From: Psychrobacter sp. LV10R520-6
GTDB taxonomy: Bacteria; Pseudomonadota; Gammaproteobacteria; Pseudomonadales; Moraxellaceae
NCBI RefSeq assembly: GCF_900182925.1
Contig: NZ_LT900024.1
Coordinates: forward strand, 744,001 to 808,000
Direction: 5' to 3'
DNA: 64,000 nucleotides
The position numbers and the translations under genes were made by a program. Below, piece after piece: positions 38,142 through 46,689 of the stretch (its first letter is position 1; each line of letters begins with the position of its first letter). Under the pieces are notes generated by a model. That model worked only from the letters and a program-made list of their open reading frames with translations, did no database searches and was not told where the DNA came from.

Positions 38142-39470
38142 ATGTCGTCATTCTCGAATGCCAACAATAGGGCAGCTTTTTGGCAATGGTTACCATGGTT
38201 ATTATTGCTAGTTTTTGTTGCAGGGTTTATTTGGCTATTTGTGAGTATGAAAACGGCTTCGGAAGCAAAATGGGAGCCACCAAGAACCACGCCTGCTGAG
38301 CAGCAAGCCTCCGCGCCTGTTGCCGACACGCCAGCACCTATCTCTTCTTATCACAATGCGGTCGCTCGGGCATCGCAGTCGGTGGTCAATATTTATACCA
38401 CCCAAACTATGGCTGAGCATCCTTATATGGATGATCCCGTTTTGCGGCGCCTCTTTGAGTTTCATGGTGAGTCTCCGCAAGATCAAGACATGACCAATTT
38501 AGGCTCCGGCGTTATTGTGTCAGAAGATGGCTATATCGTTACTAATGCTCATGTGATTGAAAAAGCGGATGAGATCACCGTGGCTTTTAGCGATGGCCGT
38601 AAGAGTCGCGCCAAAGTTATTGGTACCGATCCTGGTAGTGATTTGGCAGTAATTAAAGTGGGTATGACAGGATTGATTCCCCTTAGCTTTCGTGAAGCGC
38701 CCATTCGAGTTGGCGATGTAGCGTTGGCCATTGGTAATCCATTTGGCGTGGGACAGACGGTCACTCAAGGGATTATTTCAGCGACCGGGCGCACTGGACT
38801 GGGAGTGAACAAGTTTGAAGACTTTATCCAAACCGATGCTGCTATTAATCCCGGTAACTCAGGTGGGGCTTTAGTCGATGCTCGTGGTGAGTTGGTGGGT
38901 ATTAATACCGTTATCTTCTCGCGCTCTGGCGGCTCTGTAGGGATTGGTTTTGCCATTCCCACAGTACTGATTGAGCAGGTAATGAATGGTTTAATCAAAA
39001 ATGGTCGCGTGAGCCGTGGCTGGTTAGGTATCGAGATCCAGTCACAGCTGCGTGATCCAACCCGTCTTGAAACCTCAACCGGTGTGGAAGTGCTTAACGT
39101 TATCGATAAAGGTCCTGCAGCCAAAAGTGGTTTGAAAGTTGGTGATATTATCCTAACCATTGATGGGGTGGAGATGACCGACGCCAATAAGTTGATTCAG
39201 TATGTGGCTCGTAAGCCGCCAACAACTGAGCTCAACGCACAAATATTGCGTAATGGCAAAAACAAACAAATCAAAATTTTGCTAGCTGAGCGCCCACAGC
39301 AAGAAATTGTTGAAATGCCCGAAATTATCAATGATGAAAGCTTTGAGGATCAGCCAAGCTATCACGGCCAAAATCAGAACCAGCCGACGATGTCGGAAGA
39401 AGAGCGGGTTCGTATGCGTGAAGAGTTGCTACAGTTGTTTGAAAGAGACGGTGCACCCCAATCTCAGTAG
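38142..39470 (+). CDS. degS: DegS-like membrane-anchored serine protease (S1C, one PDZ domain)
   Basis: The 442-residue HtrA-type protease acts in the periplasm. Residues 16-36 (LPWLLLLVFVAGFIWLFVSM) form one N-terminal membrane anchor, so it is DegS/AlgW-like rather than soluble. The catalytic triad is His137 (TNAHVIE), Asp167 (GSDLAVI) and Ser240 (NPGNSGGAL). One PDZ domain lies at about 285-385. In E. coli DegS starts the cleavage of RseA that frees sigma E; that role here is inferred. The C-terminal 60 residues are Gln/Glu-rich and longer than in DegS. A long terminator follows. Confidence 0.88.
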   Translation: MSSFSNANNRAAFWQWLPWLLLLVFVAGFIWLFVSMKTASEAKWEPPRTTPAEQQASAPVADTPAPISSYHNAVARASQSVVNIYTTQTMAEHPYMDDPVLRRLFEFHGESPQDQDMTNLGSGVIVSEDGYIVTNAHVIEKADEITVAFSDGRKSRAKVIGTDPGSDLAVIKVGMTGLIPLSFREAPIRVGDVALAIGNPFGVGQTVTQGIISATGRTGLGVNKFEDFIQTDAAINPGNSGGALVDARGELVGINTVIFSRSGGSVGIGFAIPTVLIEQVMNGLIKNGRVSRGWLGIEIQSQLRDPTRLETSTGVEVLNVIDKGPAAKSGLKVGDIILTIDGVEMTDANKLIQYVARKPPTTELNAQILRNGKNKQIKILLAERPQQEIVEMPEIINDESFEDQPSYHGQNQNQPTMSEEERVRMREELLQLFERDGAPQSQ

Positions 39471-39492
39471 GAATGAATGTTTAAAGTAATAT

Positions 39493-39549
39493 ACAGACAA
39501 TGAAAAGCGCGTTATCTTGCTTAAGATAGCGCGCTTTTCATTGTCTGTT
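39493..39549. terminator. Long bidirectional terminator between the protease and ferredoxin genes
   Basis: A 26-bp stem with one mismatch: it begins ACAGACAATGAAAAGCGCG, has a four-base loop, and returns through CGCGCTTTTCATTGTCTGT. It lies between convergent genes. The length is well above that of usual terminators. Confidence 0.85.
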
Positions 39550-39566
39550 TTTAAAGGACTTATAAG

Positions 39567-39833
39567 TTAGTTTTTGATATATTCGTGATTGATATAAATA
39601 ACGCCTTGCACACGACAACAGCATGACAATATTTCATCGTCTTCAATCATTGCCAGCGGCGAAAACGGATAATCAACTGGGTGTGAGCTTGCAATGCGGC
39701 GTATACGGCAGCTGCCACAATAGCCTTCTCTGCATTGATAGTTGACCTCATGACCCGTCCGCAATAGCCCATCTAGCAGACTCTCATCGTCATGCAAGTA
39801 GAACTGCTTTTTACTGGTCATTACCCATGTCAT
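39567..39833 (-). CDS. yfaE: 2Fe-2S ferredoxin of the YfaE type
   Basis: YfaE keeps the diferric-tyrosyl radical cofactor of class Ia ribonucleotide reductase active by supplying electrons to NrdB. The 88-residue ferredoxin has the plant-type pattern Cys34, Cys39, Cys42 (CREGYCGSC) and a fourth ligand in SCCCR (71-73), which has three Cys in a row. Its place downstream of nrdB fits the YfaE role and argues against a general electron carrier. Confidence 0.88.
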   Translation of the reverse strand: MTWVMTSKKQFYLHDDESLLDGLLRTGHEVNYQCREGYCGSCRIRRIASSHPVDYPFSPLAMIEDDEILSCCCRVQGVIYINHEYIKN

Positions 39834-39910
39834 AGCAAATCCTACGCTGTACTATCAGCCTTCAAATTAAGTTTAGCAGTTAGTTTGACGATATCGAACT
39901 AACTGCTGTT

Positions 39911-40016
39911 CTATAGTAAATACTCAGTAAAATAGTTACAGTATATAAACTTGCGGGCCTGATAAAATTGTTGCGCTTGCTGTGCGACTGTATCACTCAA
40001 GAGGCTGCAATAATTC
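39911..40016 (-). repeat. Palindromic intergenic repeat, copy C (degenerate)
   Basis: Read on the minus strand it has TTGCAGCCTCTTGAG, CGCACAGCA, and a tail ending GAGTATTTACTATAG. These match the core and the AGTATTGACTATAG tail of the copies at 7560-7722 and 9421-9574. It lies between nrdB and yfaE, abutting the nrdB stop. Confidence 0.6.
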
Positions 40017-40017
40017 C

Positions 40018-41151
40018 TTATAACTCAAAGTCATCAAAGTTACTGTCTGATAAATCCGAGTCAATTTGTCCGACTAAATAAGAGCTGATTTCAGTCTCTT
40101 GTGGGGCGACCTGAACATTATCAGACGACAGCCAAGTATTAATCCATGGAATTGGATTTGACTTAGAGTTCGGGAACGCTGATGGCAGGCCGACCGCTTC
40201 CATACGCAAGTTGGTAATATATTCGATATATTGGCATAGAATGTCTTTATTCAGCCCAATCATCGAGCCATCTTTAAATAAATAGCCTGCCCATTCTTTC
40301 TCTTGCTCAGCCGCTTTGCGGAATATCTCAATGCTTTCTTCATAGCAATCATTGGCAATCTGTACCATTTCTGGATCATCTTTACCGTTGCGCATGAGGT
40401 TCAGGATATGCTGCGTACCGGTTAAATGTAGCGCTTCATCACGGGCGATAAGCTTGATAATCTTGGCATTACCTTCCATTAGCTTACGTTCAGCAAAGGC
40501 GAACGAGCAAGCAAACGACACATAAAAACGAATGGCTTCTAATACGTTGACCGCCATGATGCACAGATAAAGCTGCTTTTTAAGCGAAGTTAAATCAACG
40601 GTAACTTGCTCACCATTGACCGTATGCGTACCTGCACCATATAAGTTATATAGCTGAGCATTATAATAGAGATCATCATAATATTTTGCAATATCAGAGG
40701 CGCGCTCCAAAATATGGTCATTAGCCATGATGTCATCGAACACGACGCTGGGATCGTTGACGATGTTACGAATAATATGGGTGTAGCTGCGTGAGTGAAT
40801 GGTTTCAGAAAACGTCCAAGTCTCAATCCAAGTTTCAAGCTCTGGAATAGAAACCAAGGGTAATAGTACGACGTTTGGGCTGCGACCTTGAATAGAGTCG
40901 AGTAGGGTTTGGTATTTTAGATTACTAATAAAGATATGTTGCTCATGCGAGGATAGATTACCGTAGTCAATCCGGTCGCGTGAGACATCGACTTCTTCTG
41001 GTCGCCAAAAAAACGACAACTGCTTTTCAATCAATTGCTCAAAGATAGGATGCTTTTGCTGATCATAGCGCGCCACGTTGACCGGCTGACCAAAGAACAT
41101 CGGTTCTTTCATAGCGTCATTTGGCGTTTGATTAAAAATGGAGTAAGTCAT
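40018..41151 (-). CDS. nrdB: Ribonucleoside-diphosphate reductase class Ia, beta subunit
   Basis: NrdB carries the diiron-tyrosyl radical that starts reduction of ribonucleotides by NrdA. All family ligands are visible: Asp85, Glu116 and His119 (ETIHSRSY), the radical Tyr123, and the later Glu/His in [12 protein letters not shown]. The C-terminal tail [13 protein letters not shown] ends like the E. coli NrdA-binding peptide. The 377-residue length fits. It is separated from nrdA by about 2.1 kb holding other genes and repeats. yfaE follows after about 185 nt. Confidence 0.97.
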   Translation of the reverse strand: MTYSIFNQTPNDAMKEPMFFGQPVNVARYDQQKHPIFEQLIEKQLSFFWRPEEVDVSRDRIDYGNLSSHEQHIFISNLKYQTLLDSIQGRSPNVVLLPLVSIPELETWIETWTFSETIHSRSYTHIIRNIVNDPSVVFDDIMANDHILERASDIAKYYDDLYYNAQLYNLYGAGTHTVNGEQVTVDLTSLKKQLYLCIMAVNVLEAIRFYVSFACSFAFAERKLMEGNAKIIKLIARDEALHLTGTQHILNLMRNGKDDPEMVQIANDCYEESIEIFRKAAEQEKEWAGYLFKDGSMIGLNKDILCQYIEYITNLRMEAVGLPSAFPNSKSNPIPWINTWLSSDNVQVAPQETEISSYLVGQIDSDLSDSNFDDFEL

Positions 41152-41215
41152 GGGGCTGCCTTATAAGTTATACATATTATTAATCTAAAATTTTGAAAAC
41201 ATCAGCAAAAATGAG

Positions 41216-41572
41216 TTATAAGTTCTCTAAAGATATTTGTATCGGTACTTGTCCATCATTCATATAAGCTTTAAGCATTTCGCTTAGCTCGACATCATCC
41301 AATGCGTCTAATTCATCGATAGCACTCTTACGCCGCGTACTCAAATCAAAATCTTGTGGTTGTTTTGATGATTGCTTTGGCGTCTGTTTCTTCACTGGTT
41401 TTTTGAGTTGTTTTGGCGCTTGTTTCTTTGGTTCTGCACTTGAGCTTAATTGCTTACGCACATCTTCAATATCTACTTCTACTTGTACAATGTGTGAGTG
41501 ACCATCGTTTAAGTCTGAAAATACGTTAGGGATAAACAAACCACCGTCTTTGATGATTGCGGTATATTGCAC
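41216..41572 (-). CDS. Unknown small protein between nrdA and nrdB
   Basis: I do not recognise this family. The GTG at 41572 is chosen because a perfect GGAGG lies eight bases upstream; an ATG at 41614 lies before that site and would translate it. The 118-residue product has an N-terminal part of about 45 residues (QYTAIIKDGGLFIPNVF, HIVQVEVDIEDVRKQL) that looks like a beta-rich antitoxin- or AbrB-like segment. A Lys/Gln/Pro repeat linker follows (QAPKQLKKPVKKQTPKQ), then a helical acidic end (AIDELDALDDVELSEMLKAY). It lies 64 nt upstream of nrdB and could be cotranscribed with it. An antitoxin role is only a guess; no toxin partner is seen. Confidence 0.7.
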   Translation of the reverse strand: MQYTAIIKDGGLFIPNVFSDLNDGHSHIVQVEVDIEDVRKQLSSSAEPKKQAPKQLKKPVKKQTPKQSSKQPQDFDLSTRRKSAIDELDALDDVELSEMLKAYMNDGQVPIQISLENL

Positions 41573-41644
41573 GTCTATGACCTCCGTCGTTTTTATTCTT
41601 TGTATGTGTTTCAATTATAGCGGTGAAGCCAAAGTGTTTTCGTT

Positions 41645-41836
41645 TTATAGTATAAATTTTGGGTAGCCAATCCCGCCTACCGCTTGTATCTGCCTAGCCG
41701 ATGTCGTGCGGTCTAATGTGTCTGGTCGCATTCCTGTTGTCTCGATACTACGCCTAGCCACGGACCGCATCGCCATCGTCGTCAGCAGGATACCGCTATA
41801 GTCGGGGCTAAACAACCTTGTTAGGGCGTAGTTCAT
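41645..41836 (-). other. GC-rich block of unknown nature
   Basis: This stretch is clearly richer in G and C than its AT-rich flanks. GCCTAGCC occurs twice (GCCTAGCCGATGTCGTGCGG and GCCTAGCCACGGACCGCATC), and the block has quasi-palindromic parts around GACGACGATGGCGATGCGGT. The minus strand is open for 63 codons, but the product has no recognisable feature and no ribosome site. It may be a further repeat-family member or a gene remnant. Confidence 0.5.
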
Positions 41837-41858
41837 TATTTATTAATGGTAAAATCTG

Positions 41859-41982
41859 GCGTAGGGTGCTTTTTAAGCACCTTTTAACAAGCAAATGTGA
41901 ACCTAATTTTTACATCTATTAAAGTATTTATTACTCATAAAAATTAGACTTTTCATAACATCGGTGCGTGGAACGCACCCTA
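41859..41982. repeat. Palindromic repeat, GTAGGGTGC type
   Basis: GGCGTAGGGTGCTTTTTAAGC on the left and GGTGCGTGGAACGCACCCTAC on the right share inverted GTAGGGTGC/GCACCCTAC ends around about 80 nt of AT-rich sequence. The right arm is a small palindrome in itself. Confidence 0.7.
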
Positions 41983-42010
41983 CAACACAATTAACCGTAC
42001 GCTATAAGTT

Positions 42011-42084
42011 GGGCGTAGGCTGTAGCTTTAGCACAGCAACAAGGTTGCAAATTTCTAAATTCTGGGTTAAAAACCCAGCCTACA
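42011..42084. repeat. Palindromic repeat, GTAGGCTGTGGCTTTAGC type
   Basis: GGCGTAGGCTGTAGCTTTAG (42012 onward) and CTGGGTTAAAAACCCAGCC followed by TACAAC are inverted arms about 25 nt apart. The left arm matches the inner arms of the element at 507-659. Confidence 0.7.
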
Positions 42085-42105
42085 ACACCTGCTACGGTTC
42101 TAAAA

Positions 42106-42138
42106 GTAGGTTGTTGTCGAGGGACGATACACAACCTA
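42106..42138. repeat. Palindromic repeat, TAGGTTGT type
   Basis: GTAGGTTGTTGTCG and GATACACAACCTA form an imperfect hairpin around GAGGGAC. It lies directly after the previous palindrome, making three types in less than 300 nt. Confidence 0.6.
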
Positions 42139-42175
42139 AGATAGCTTTTATTTTTTAACAAGCATATATATGATA

Positions 42176-43153
42176 TTAATTAGCGTAGATATAAGTAGAA
42201 TGATCATCATTTACTGAGATTTCAAAGTCAAAATGCTTACTTATTTCTATTGAAAGCTGACCTATGTTCAAAATCTCATCAAACTTCGGGTTATCAGACG
42301 AGATATTACTTAAAATACGTTTGTATATGCTTTCCAATTTAATAAAAAATTCTAAAAACCAACTATGCTCAATATGTTTGTACAGGGCTGTTTCTTCGAG
42401 ATTCTTATTGAATTCATCATTGAACATCCACCCCAAATAATAGTTTGAGTACTTTATTAAATTCCCGATATTTCTAAATATAATCATCATCATGTCAAAT
42501 GGTTTATCACTTAAGCCTTTTGCAAAGTTTAATTCATCTACGATAGTTTCTAATTTTTCTATAACTATTTCTCTAAAACTCTGTTCAGGATTTTCCCCAA
42601 TATTAGCACTAAAAAAACATGCTGAAAATTCTGACCAACCTGCCATAGAGGTTTCATACACAATCTGTTCGTAATGACTTTCATAGTCTTTTATAGTTGG
42701 TATTGTTTTAAAAATGCTATGCAATAAGAAATCAACATGTATATGACCGCATTCATGAGCAATTATTTGTAGCATGCGCATTATTTCTTCTTGATTTCCA
42801 CTTTGTTCTTTAACCAGCAATGGAATGATTGAAATATCTTTAAGCACGATATAACTTTGTAACCCTTCTTCTTATTCTTTTGTTATAGCCATTGCACATC
42901 CTATAACTTCACCTTCAGAAGGTTTTCTATTTTCATCAATTAGTTTTATAGCTTTTTTGTACCCTGAATCACCACAAGCTATAGATATACCTTTTAAATT
43001 TTCTAAGTCTAAAAGCTTGCCGACTTGAAAAAAAATATCGCGTAAGTTTGAGCAAATGCTATTGGATTGACTATCGGGAATATGGACACAAGTTATTGGA
43101 GTCTCATAACTAAAAGTAGATGGATAATCTTCGTATGAAATTTCATTAGCCAT
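42176..43153 (-). pseudogene. HExxH (gluzincin-like) protein gene interrupted by one in-frame TAA
   Basis: Two open stretches, 43153-42872 and 42847-42176, lie in the same frame and are split by one TAA at 42872-42874. Reading through gives AITKE-stop-EEGLQSYIVLKD, with no frameshift, so this looks like one 325-codon gene with a nonsense mutation. The start has a good AAAGGAT site. The second half holds IIAHECGHIHVD, a zinc-metallopeptidase HExxH motif, and WSEFSACFFSA about 60 residues later, a candidate third ligand as in ImmA/IrrE-type proteins. I do not recognise the family. The gene is much more AT-rich than its neighbours and sits inside the nrdA-nrdB interval, so it was probably acquired. 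The 3' part could still start at a GTG at 42847. Confidence 0.7.
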
Positions 43154-43254
43154 TTTCTATCCTTTACAGCAAATTTCAATAGTTGCTATGGGTTCTAGTT
43201 TAGCAATAAACAGCGAGCTCAACCCAAAAGCCAAGCCCGCCATCCATCAAAAAC

Positions 43255-45531
43255 CTAAATCTTACAAGCGCCACCAGCACAATCATCTTCCATATCCGCT
43301 TGGGCATCATTCGCACCGTCACGAGTGTTGTGATAGTACAACGTCTTCACACCAAGCTTATACGCGGTCAACAAGTCTTGTAATAGCACTTTCATCGGTA
43401 CGCGCTGACCTTCAAAGCGAGTAGGGTCATAGTTGGTATTGGCAGAAATACTTTGATCCACGAACTTTTGCATGATGGCGACTAATTTTAAGTAGCCGTC
43501 ATTGTTCGGCATTTGCCACAATAGCTCATACTGGTTTCTAAGCTTGTCAATCTCAGGAACCACTTGCTTTAAGATGCCATCTTTTGACGCTTTAATAGAC
43601 ACCAGACCGCGTGGTGGCTCGATACCATTGGTCGCGTTGGCAATCTGACTGGAAGTCTCAGACGGCATCAAGGCGGTTAGGGTTGAGTTGCGTAGACCAT
43701 GAGTAGTAATCTCAGTACGCAACGTTTCCCAATCTAGATGTAGCGGCTCTTGGCAGATTTTATCCAAGTCTTTCTTATAAGTATCAATTGGCAAGATACC
43801 TTGCGAATAAGTGGTCTCATTAAAAGCAGGGCAGGCACCTTGCTCTTTTGCTAATTTGTTTGACGCTTTTAGTAAATAATACTGTAGCGCTTCAAAGGTT
43901 TGATGAGTCAGACCTAATGCTGAGCCATCTGAATAGCGCACGCCATTCTTGGCAAGATAATAAGCGTAGTTAATCACGCCAACACCTAACGTACGGCGGC
44001 GCATACTGCCATTTTCAGCGGCTTTAACCGGATAATCTTGATAATCGAGTAGGGCATCAAGCGCACGTACGATTAGCTCAGCTGGTTCTTCAATATCGCT
44101 GACGTTATCAACTTTACCTAAGTTGACCGCAGATAGCGTACATAGGGCAATCTCGCCTTCCTCGTCATTGATATTATCAAGTGGCTTAGTCGGTAACGCA
44201 ATTTCCATACATAGGTTCGATTGGCGAATAGGTGCGACGGTTGGATCGAATGGGCTGTGAGTGTTGCAATGGTCAACGTTTTGGATATAAATACGACCGG
44301 TGCTGGCACGCTCTTGCATCATCAGGCTAAACAACTCCGTCGCTGGAATTTGGCGCTGACGAATTGATTTGTCTTGCTCGTACTTAGTATATAGCTCTTC
44401 AAACTTGTCTTGATCTTCAAAGAACGCATCGTATAAGCCAGGGACATCTGATGGTGAGAATAAAGTGATGTCTTGACCTTTAATCAAACGGCTGTACAAG
44501 GTTTTATTGAGCTGAACGCCGTAGTCCATATGGCGAACACGGTTGTCTTCAACACCGCGGTTGTTTTTTAGTACCAATAGCGACTCAACTTCTAGATGCC
44601 ATAAAGGATAGAATAAGGTCGCTGCGCCGCCACGGACGCCACCTTGTGAGCAGCATTTAACAGCGGTTTGGAAAAGTTTGTAGAAAGGAATACAGCCAGT
44701 ATGCTGAGCTTCACCGCTACGGATAGGGCTACCAAGGGCGCGAATACGACCGGCATTGATACCAATACCCGCACGCTGCGAGACGTAGCGTACGATAGCA
44801 CTGGTAGTGGCGTTGATTGAATCTAGGTTGTCACCACACTCAATCAGCACGCATGAGCTAAACTGACGTGATGGGGTACGTACACCTGACATAATCGGCG
44901 TTGGTAAAGAGATTTTAAATTGTGAAGTGGCATCATAAAAGCGTTTTACGAAATTCAGACGTTCTGATTTATCATATTTGCTAAATAAACACATACCGAC
45001 CAGCATATATAAGAACTGTGGACTTTCATAAACTTTCTTAGCCACGCGGTCTTGTACCAGATACTTACCGGCCATTTGCTCAACGGCAGCATAGGCAAGG
45101 TTCATATCACGCCAATGATCGATATAATCGTTTAACTCATCAAACTCTTCGCGGCTATAGTCCGCTAAAATATGTTGGTCGTATTTGCCAGCGTCCGTTA
45201 ACTTCTGTACATGGTCAAACAAATGCGGCGGTGTAAATCTATTGTAGGCAATTTTACGCAAATGAAAGATAGCCAAGCGTGCGGCTACATACTGATAGTC
45301 AGGTGTATTTTCAGAGATTAAATCAGCCGCAGATTTAATAATAGTTTCGTGAATATCGCGAGTTTTGATACCTTCATAAAACTGGATGTGCGATTTTAGC
45401 TCAACTTGTGATACTGACACATTATCTAAATTGTGAGCGGCCCACTCAATGACTTTATGGATTTTATCTAAATCAATTGGCTCGAGACGTCCATCACGTT
45501 TGGTCACTTGAATTTTATCGATATGTGTCAT
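43255..45531 (-). CDS. nrdA: Ribonucleoside-diphosphate reductase class Ia, alpha subunit
   Basis: NrdA reduces ribonucleoside diphosphates to deoxy forms. The N-terminal ATP cone is present (VTKRDGRLEPIDLDKIHKVI). The catalytic Cys residues are recognisable in SSCVLIECGD, NLCMEIALPTKP (with the neighbouring Asn and Glu) and ALCTLSAVNLG. The C-terminus CAGGACKI carries the redox Cys pair that passes electrons from thioredoxin or glutaredoxin. The length of 758 residues matches E. coli (761). Paired NrdR-type boxes lie upstream. nrdB does not follow directly. Confidence 0.97.
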   Translation of the reverse strand: MTHIDKIQVTKRDGRLEPIDLDKIHKVIEWAAHNLDNVSVSQVELKSHIQFYEGIKTRDIHETIIKSAADLISENTPDYQYVAARLAIFHLRKIAYNRFTPPHLFDHVQKLTDAGKYDQHILADYSREEFDELNDYIDHWRDMNLAYAAVEQMAGKYLVQDRVAKKVYESPQFLYMLVGMCLFSKYDKSERLNFVKRFYDATSQFKISLPTPIMSGVRTPSRQFSSCVLIECGDNLDSINATTSAIVRYVSQRAGIGINAGRIRALGSPIRSGEAQHTGCIPFYKLFQTAVKCCSQGGVRGGAATLFYPLWHLEVESLLVLKNNRGVEDNRVRHMDYGVQLNKTLYSRLIKGQDITLFSPSDVPGLYDAFFEDQDKFEELYTKYEQDKSIRQRQIPATELFSLMMQERASTGRIYIQNVDHCNTHSPFDPTVAPIRQSNLCMEIALPTKPLDNINDEEGEIALCTLSAVNLGKVDNVSDIEEPAELIVRALDALLDYQDYPVKAAENGSMRRRTLGVGVINYAYYLAKNGVRYSDGSALGLTHQTFEALQYYLLKASNKLAKEQGACPAFNETTYSQGILPIDTYKKDLDKICQEPLHLDWETLRTEITTHGLRNSTLTALMPSETSSQIANATNGIEPPRGLVSIKASKDGILKQVVPEIDKLRNQYELLWQMPNNDGYLKLVAIMQKFVDQSISANTNYDPTRFEGQRVPMKVLLQDLLTAYKLGVKTLYYHNTRDGANDAQADMEDDCAGGACKI

Positions 45532-45682
45532 GCTACCCTCTATTGTTAATTGCTGATATTATTTGTCGCACGGATAAAACCGTTTGACTTTTCTGTAGCA
45601 CACGGCTATTCAGTATTGCGTTATCTGAGCTTTTCTTAAGCAAAAGACTACCGCTGCTCATGGTGATGTTAAAAATCACTGA

Positions 45683-45730
45683 ACACTATATATAGCGTGT
45701 GTAGTAGTAAGTAGGCACAATATAGCGGGA
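45683..45730 (-). promoter_or_regulatory. Pair of NrdR-type boxes upstream of nrdA
   Basis: ACACTATATATAGCGT at 45683-45698 reads ACGCTATATATAGTGT on the coding strand, 15 of 16 matches to the NrdR consensus (ACACWATATATWGTGT). CACAATATAGCGGG near 45716-45729 is a weaker second copy. Their centres are about 31 nt apart, three helical turns, which is the usual spacing of NrdR box pairs. NrdR represses ribonucleotide reductase genes when dATP is high. The nrdR gene is not in the window. Confidence 0.75.
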
Positions 45731-45960
45731 AAATACTAAAAATACTAGATTGATTTTATCAGGATTATATGTTGCGAGTAGAACAGAAGGGTTCGTTTGC
45801 GACGTAAAGAACGATGGGATAAGGGTTAGCTGTGATTGGCTTAAAAATAAAATATTTGTAAAAAAATAACTACGATTTGTTTTTTATCACCTGGTGAAAT
45901 TGTCAATAATAATAGTGATAATAAGGGTAAAAATACGGGTGCTGATTGTACCTGAGACTA

Positions 45961-45992
45961 TAAAAAATCGCCACCCATATGAGTGACGATTG
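45961..45992 (-). terminator. Terminator of the DUF493 gene
   Basis: AATCGCCAC pairs with GTGACGATT (8 of 9); read on the minus strand it is followed by a run of six T. Confidence 0.65.
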
Positions 45993-46083
45993 TGGTTATT
46001 ATAATAGCTGTTATTTTCAATGTTATACGTAGTTTAATAACGTTAGATCATCACCGTACGTACATTACAACGCTATAGGCAAA

Positions 46084-46443
46084 TCACAGTGCCATACGTA
46101 CGGTTTTCGCACCATCAAGTGACGCATATAGGGTATTGACTTGTTCGGCTGATGTTAAATACAGATTGACCCGTGCCGAGTGGAAACGCCCAGTTTTGGA
46201 TGGTTTAACTTGGATAGAAGCCAAATCAAAATCAGGGAATTGACTGCCAAGAATCAGCTTTACTTCATTGAGTAAGCTTTCATGCTCGCCTTCATGACCG
46301 ATAATGCTTAATGGATAGTCCATAGGGAAGTTCCACAACTCAGGATTCTGAATGTCGGTTTTTTTGCCTTTGATATTATCGCTATTTAAAGAAATTTCAC
46401 TGACATTGACTTCTTTTTTAGGGTCTTGTTGATTGTCACTCAT
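46084..46443 (-). CDS. DUF493 (YbeD-like) protein
   Basis: DUF493 proteins such as E. coli YbeD have a small ferredoxin-like fold resembling ACT-type regulatory domains; their role is unclear. The 119-residue protein starts with a charged tail of about 35 residues. The conserved core follows: NFPMDYPLSIIGHEGE, VKPSKTGRFHSARVNLYL and the ending VNTLYASLDGAKTVRMAL, which matches YbeD closely. lipB/lipA, often adjacent in other species, are not here. AAGGA supports the start. Confidence 0.88.
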   Translation of the reverse strand: MSDNQQDPKKEVNVSEISLNSDNIKGKKTDIQNPELWNFPMDYPLSIIGHEGEHESLLNEVKLILGSQFPDFDLASIQVKPSKTGRFHSARVNLYLTSAEQVNTLYASLDGAKTVRMAL

Positions 46444-46576
46444 TATAAAATCCTTATCGCCATTTGAAAATTAATTATTTGAAAAATGCGGGTTTAATTA
46501 TATTTATTTGATGGTTCGATACTGCTTTGGTGGTTCAATTTTGGTGGTTCAGTACTACTGTACTTAATGATAAGCC

Positions 46577-46605
46577 ACAAAAAAGCTGAGACGCGCTCAG
46601 CTTTT
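46577..46605 (-). terminator. Terminator of rpoD
   Basis: AAAAAGCTGAG and CTCAGCTTTT form a stem around a four-base loop about 85 nt after the rpoD stop. Read on the minus strand it ends in a run of T. Confidence 0.8.
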
Positions 46606-46689
46606 AGGGTTATATCTAGTACTAGACTTAAAGGTACTGTGCTTAAAAGCTAATACCTTTATAAGGACTTAGCTCCTTACTTTCAAGAA

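Larger units (their letters stand above)
45532..46083. other. Promoter region of nrdA and 3' region of the DUF493 gene
   Basis: No gene was found. The region holds two NrdR-like boxes (45683-45730) and a terminator hairpin (45961-45992). The remaining part is AT-rich. Confidence 0.6.

Noticed and set aside
41645..41836. Possible 63-residue protein gene in the GC-rich block
   Set aside because: No ribosome site, no recognisable motif and repeated DNA; listed as a DNA block instead of a gene.
42872..42874. Selenocysteine or pyrrolysine recoding at the in-frame stop
   Set aside because: The stop is TAA, while known recoding uses TGA or TAG.
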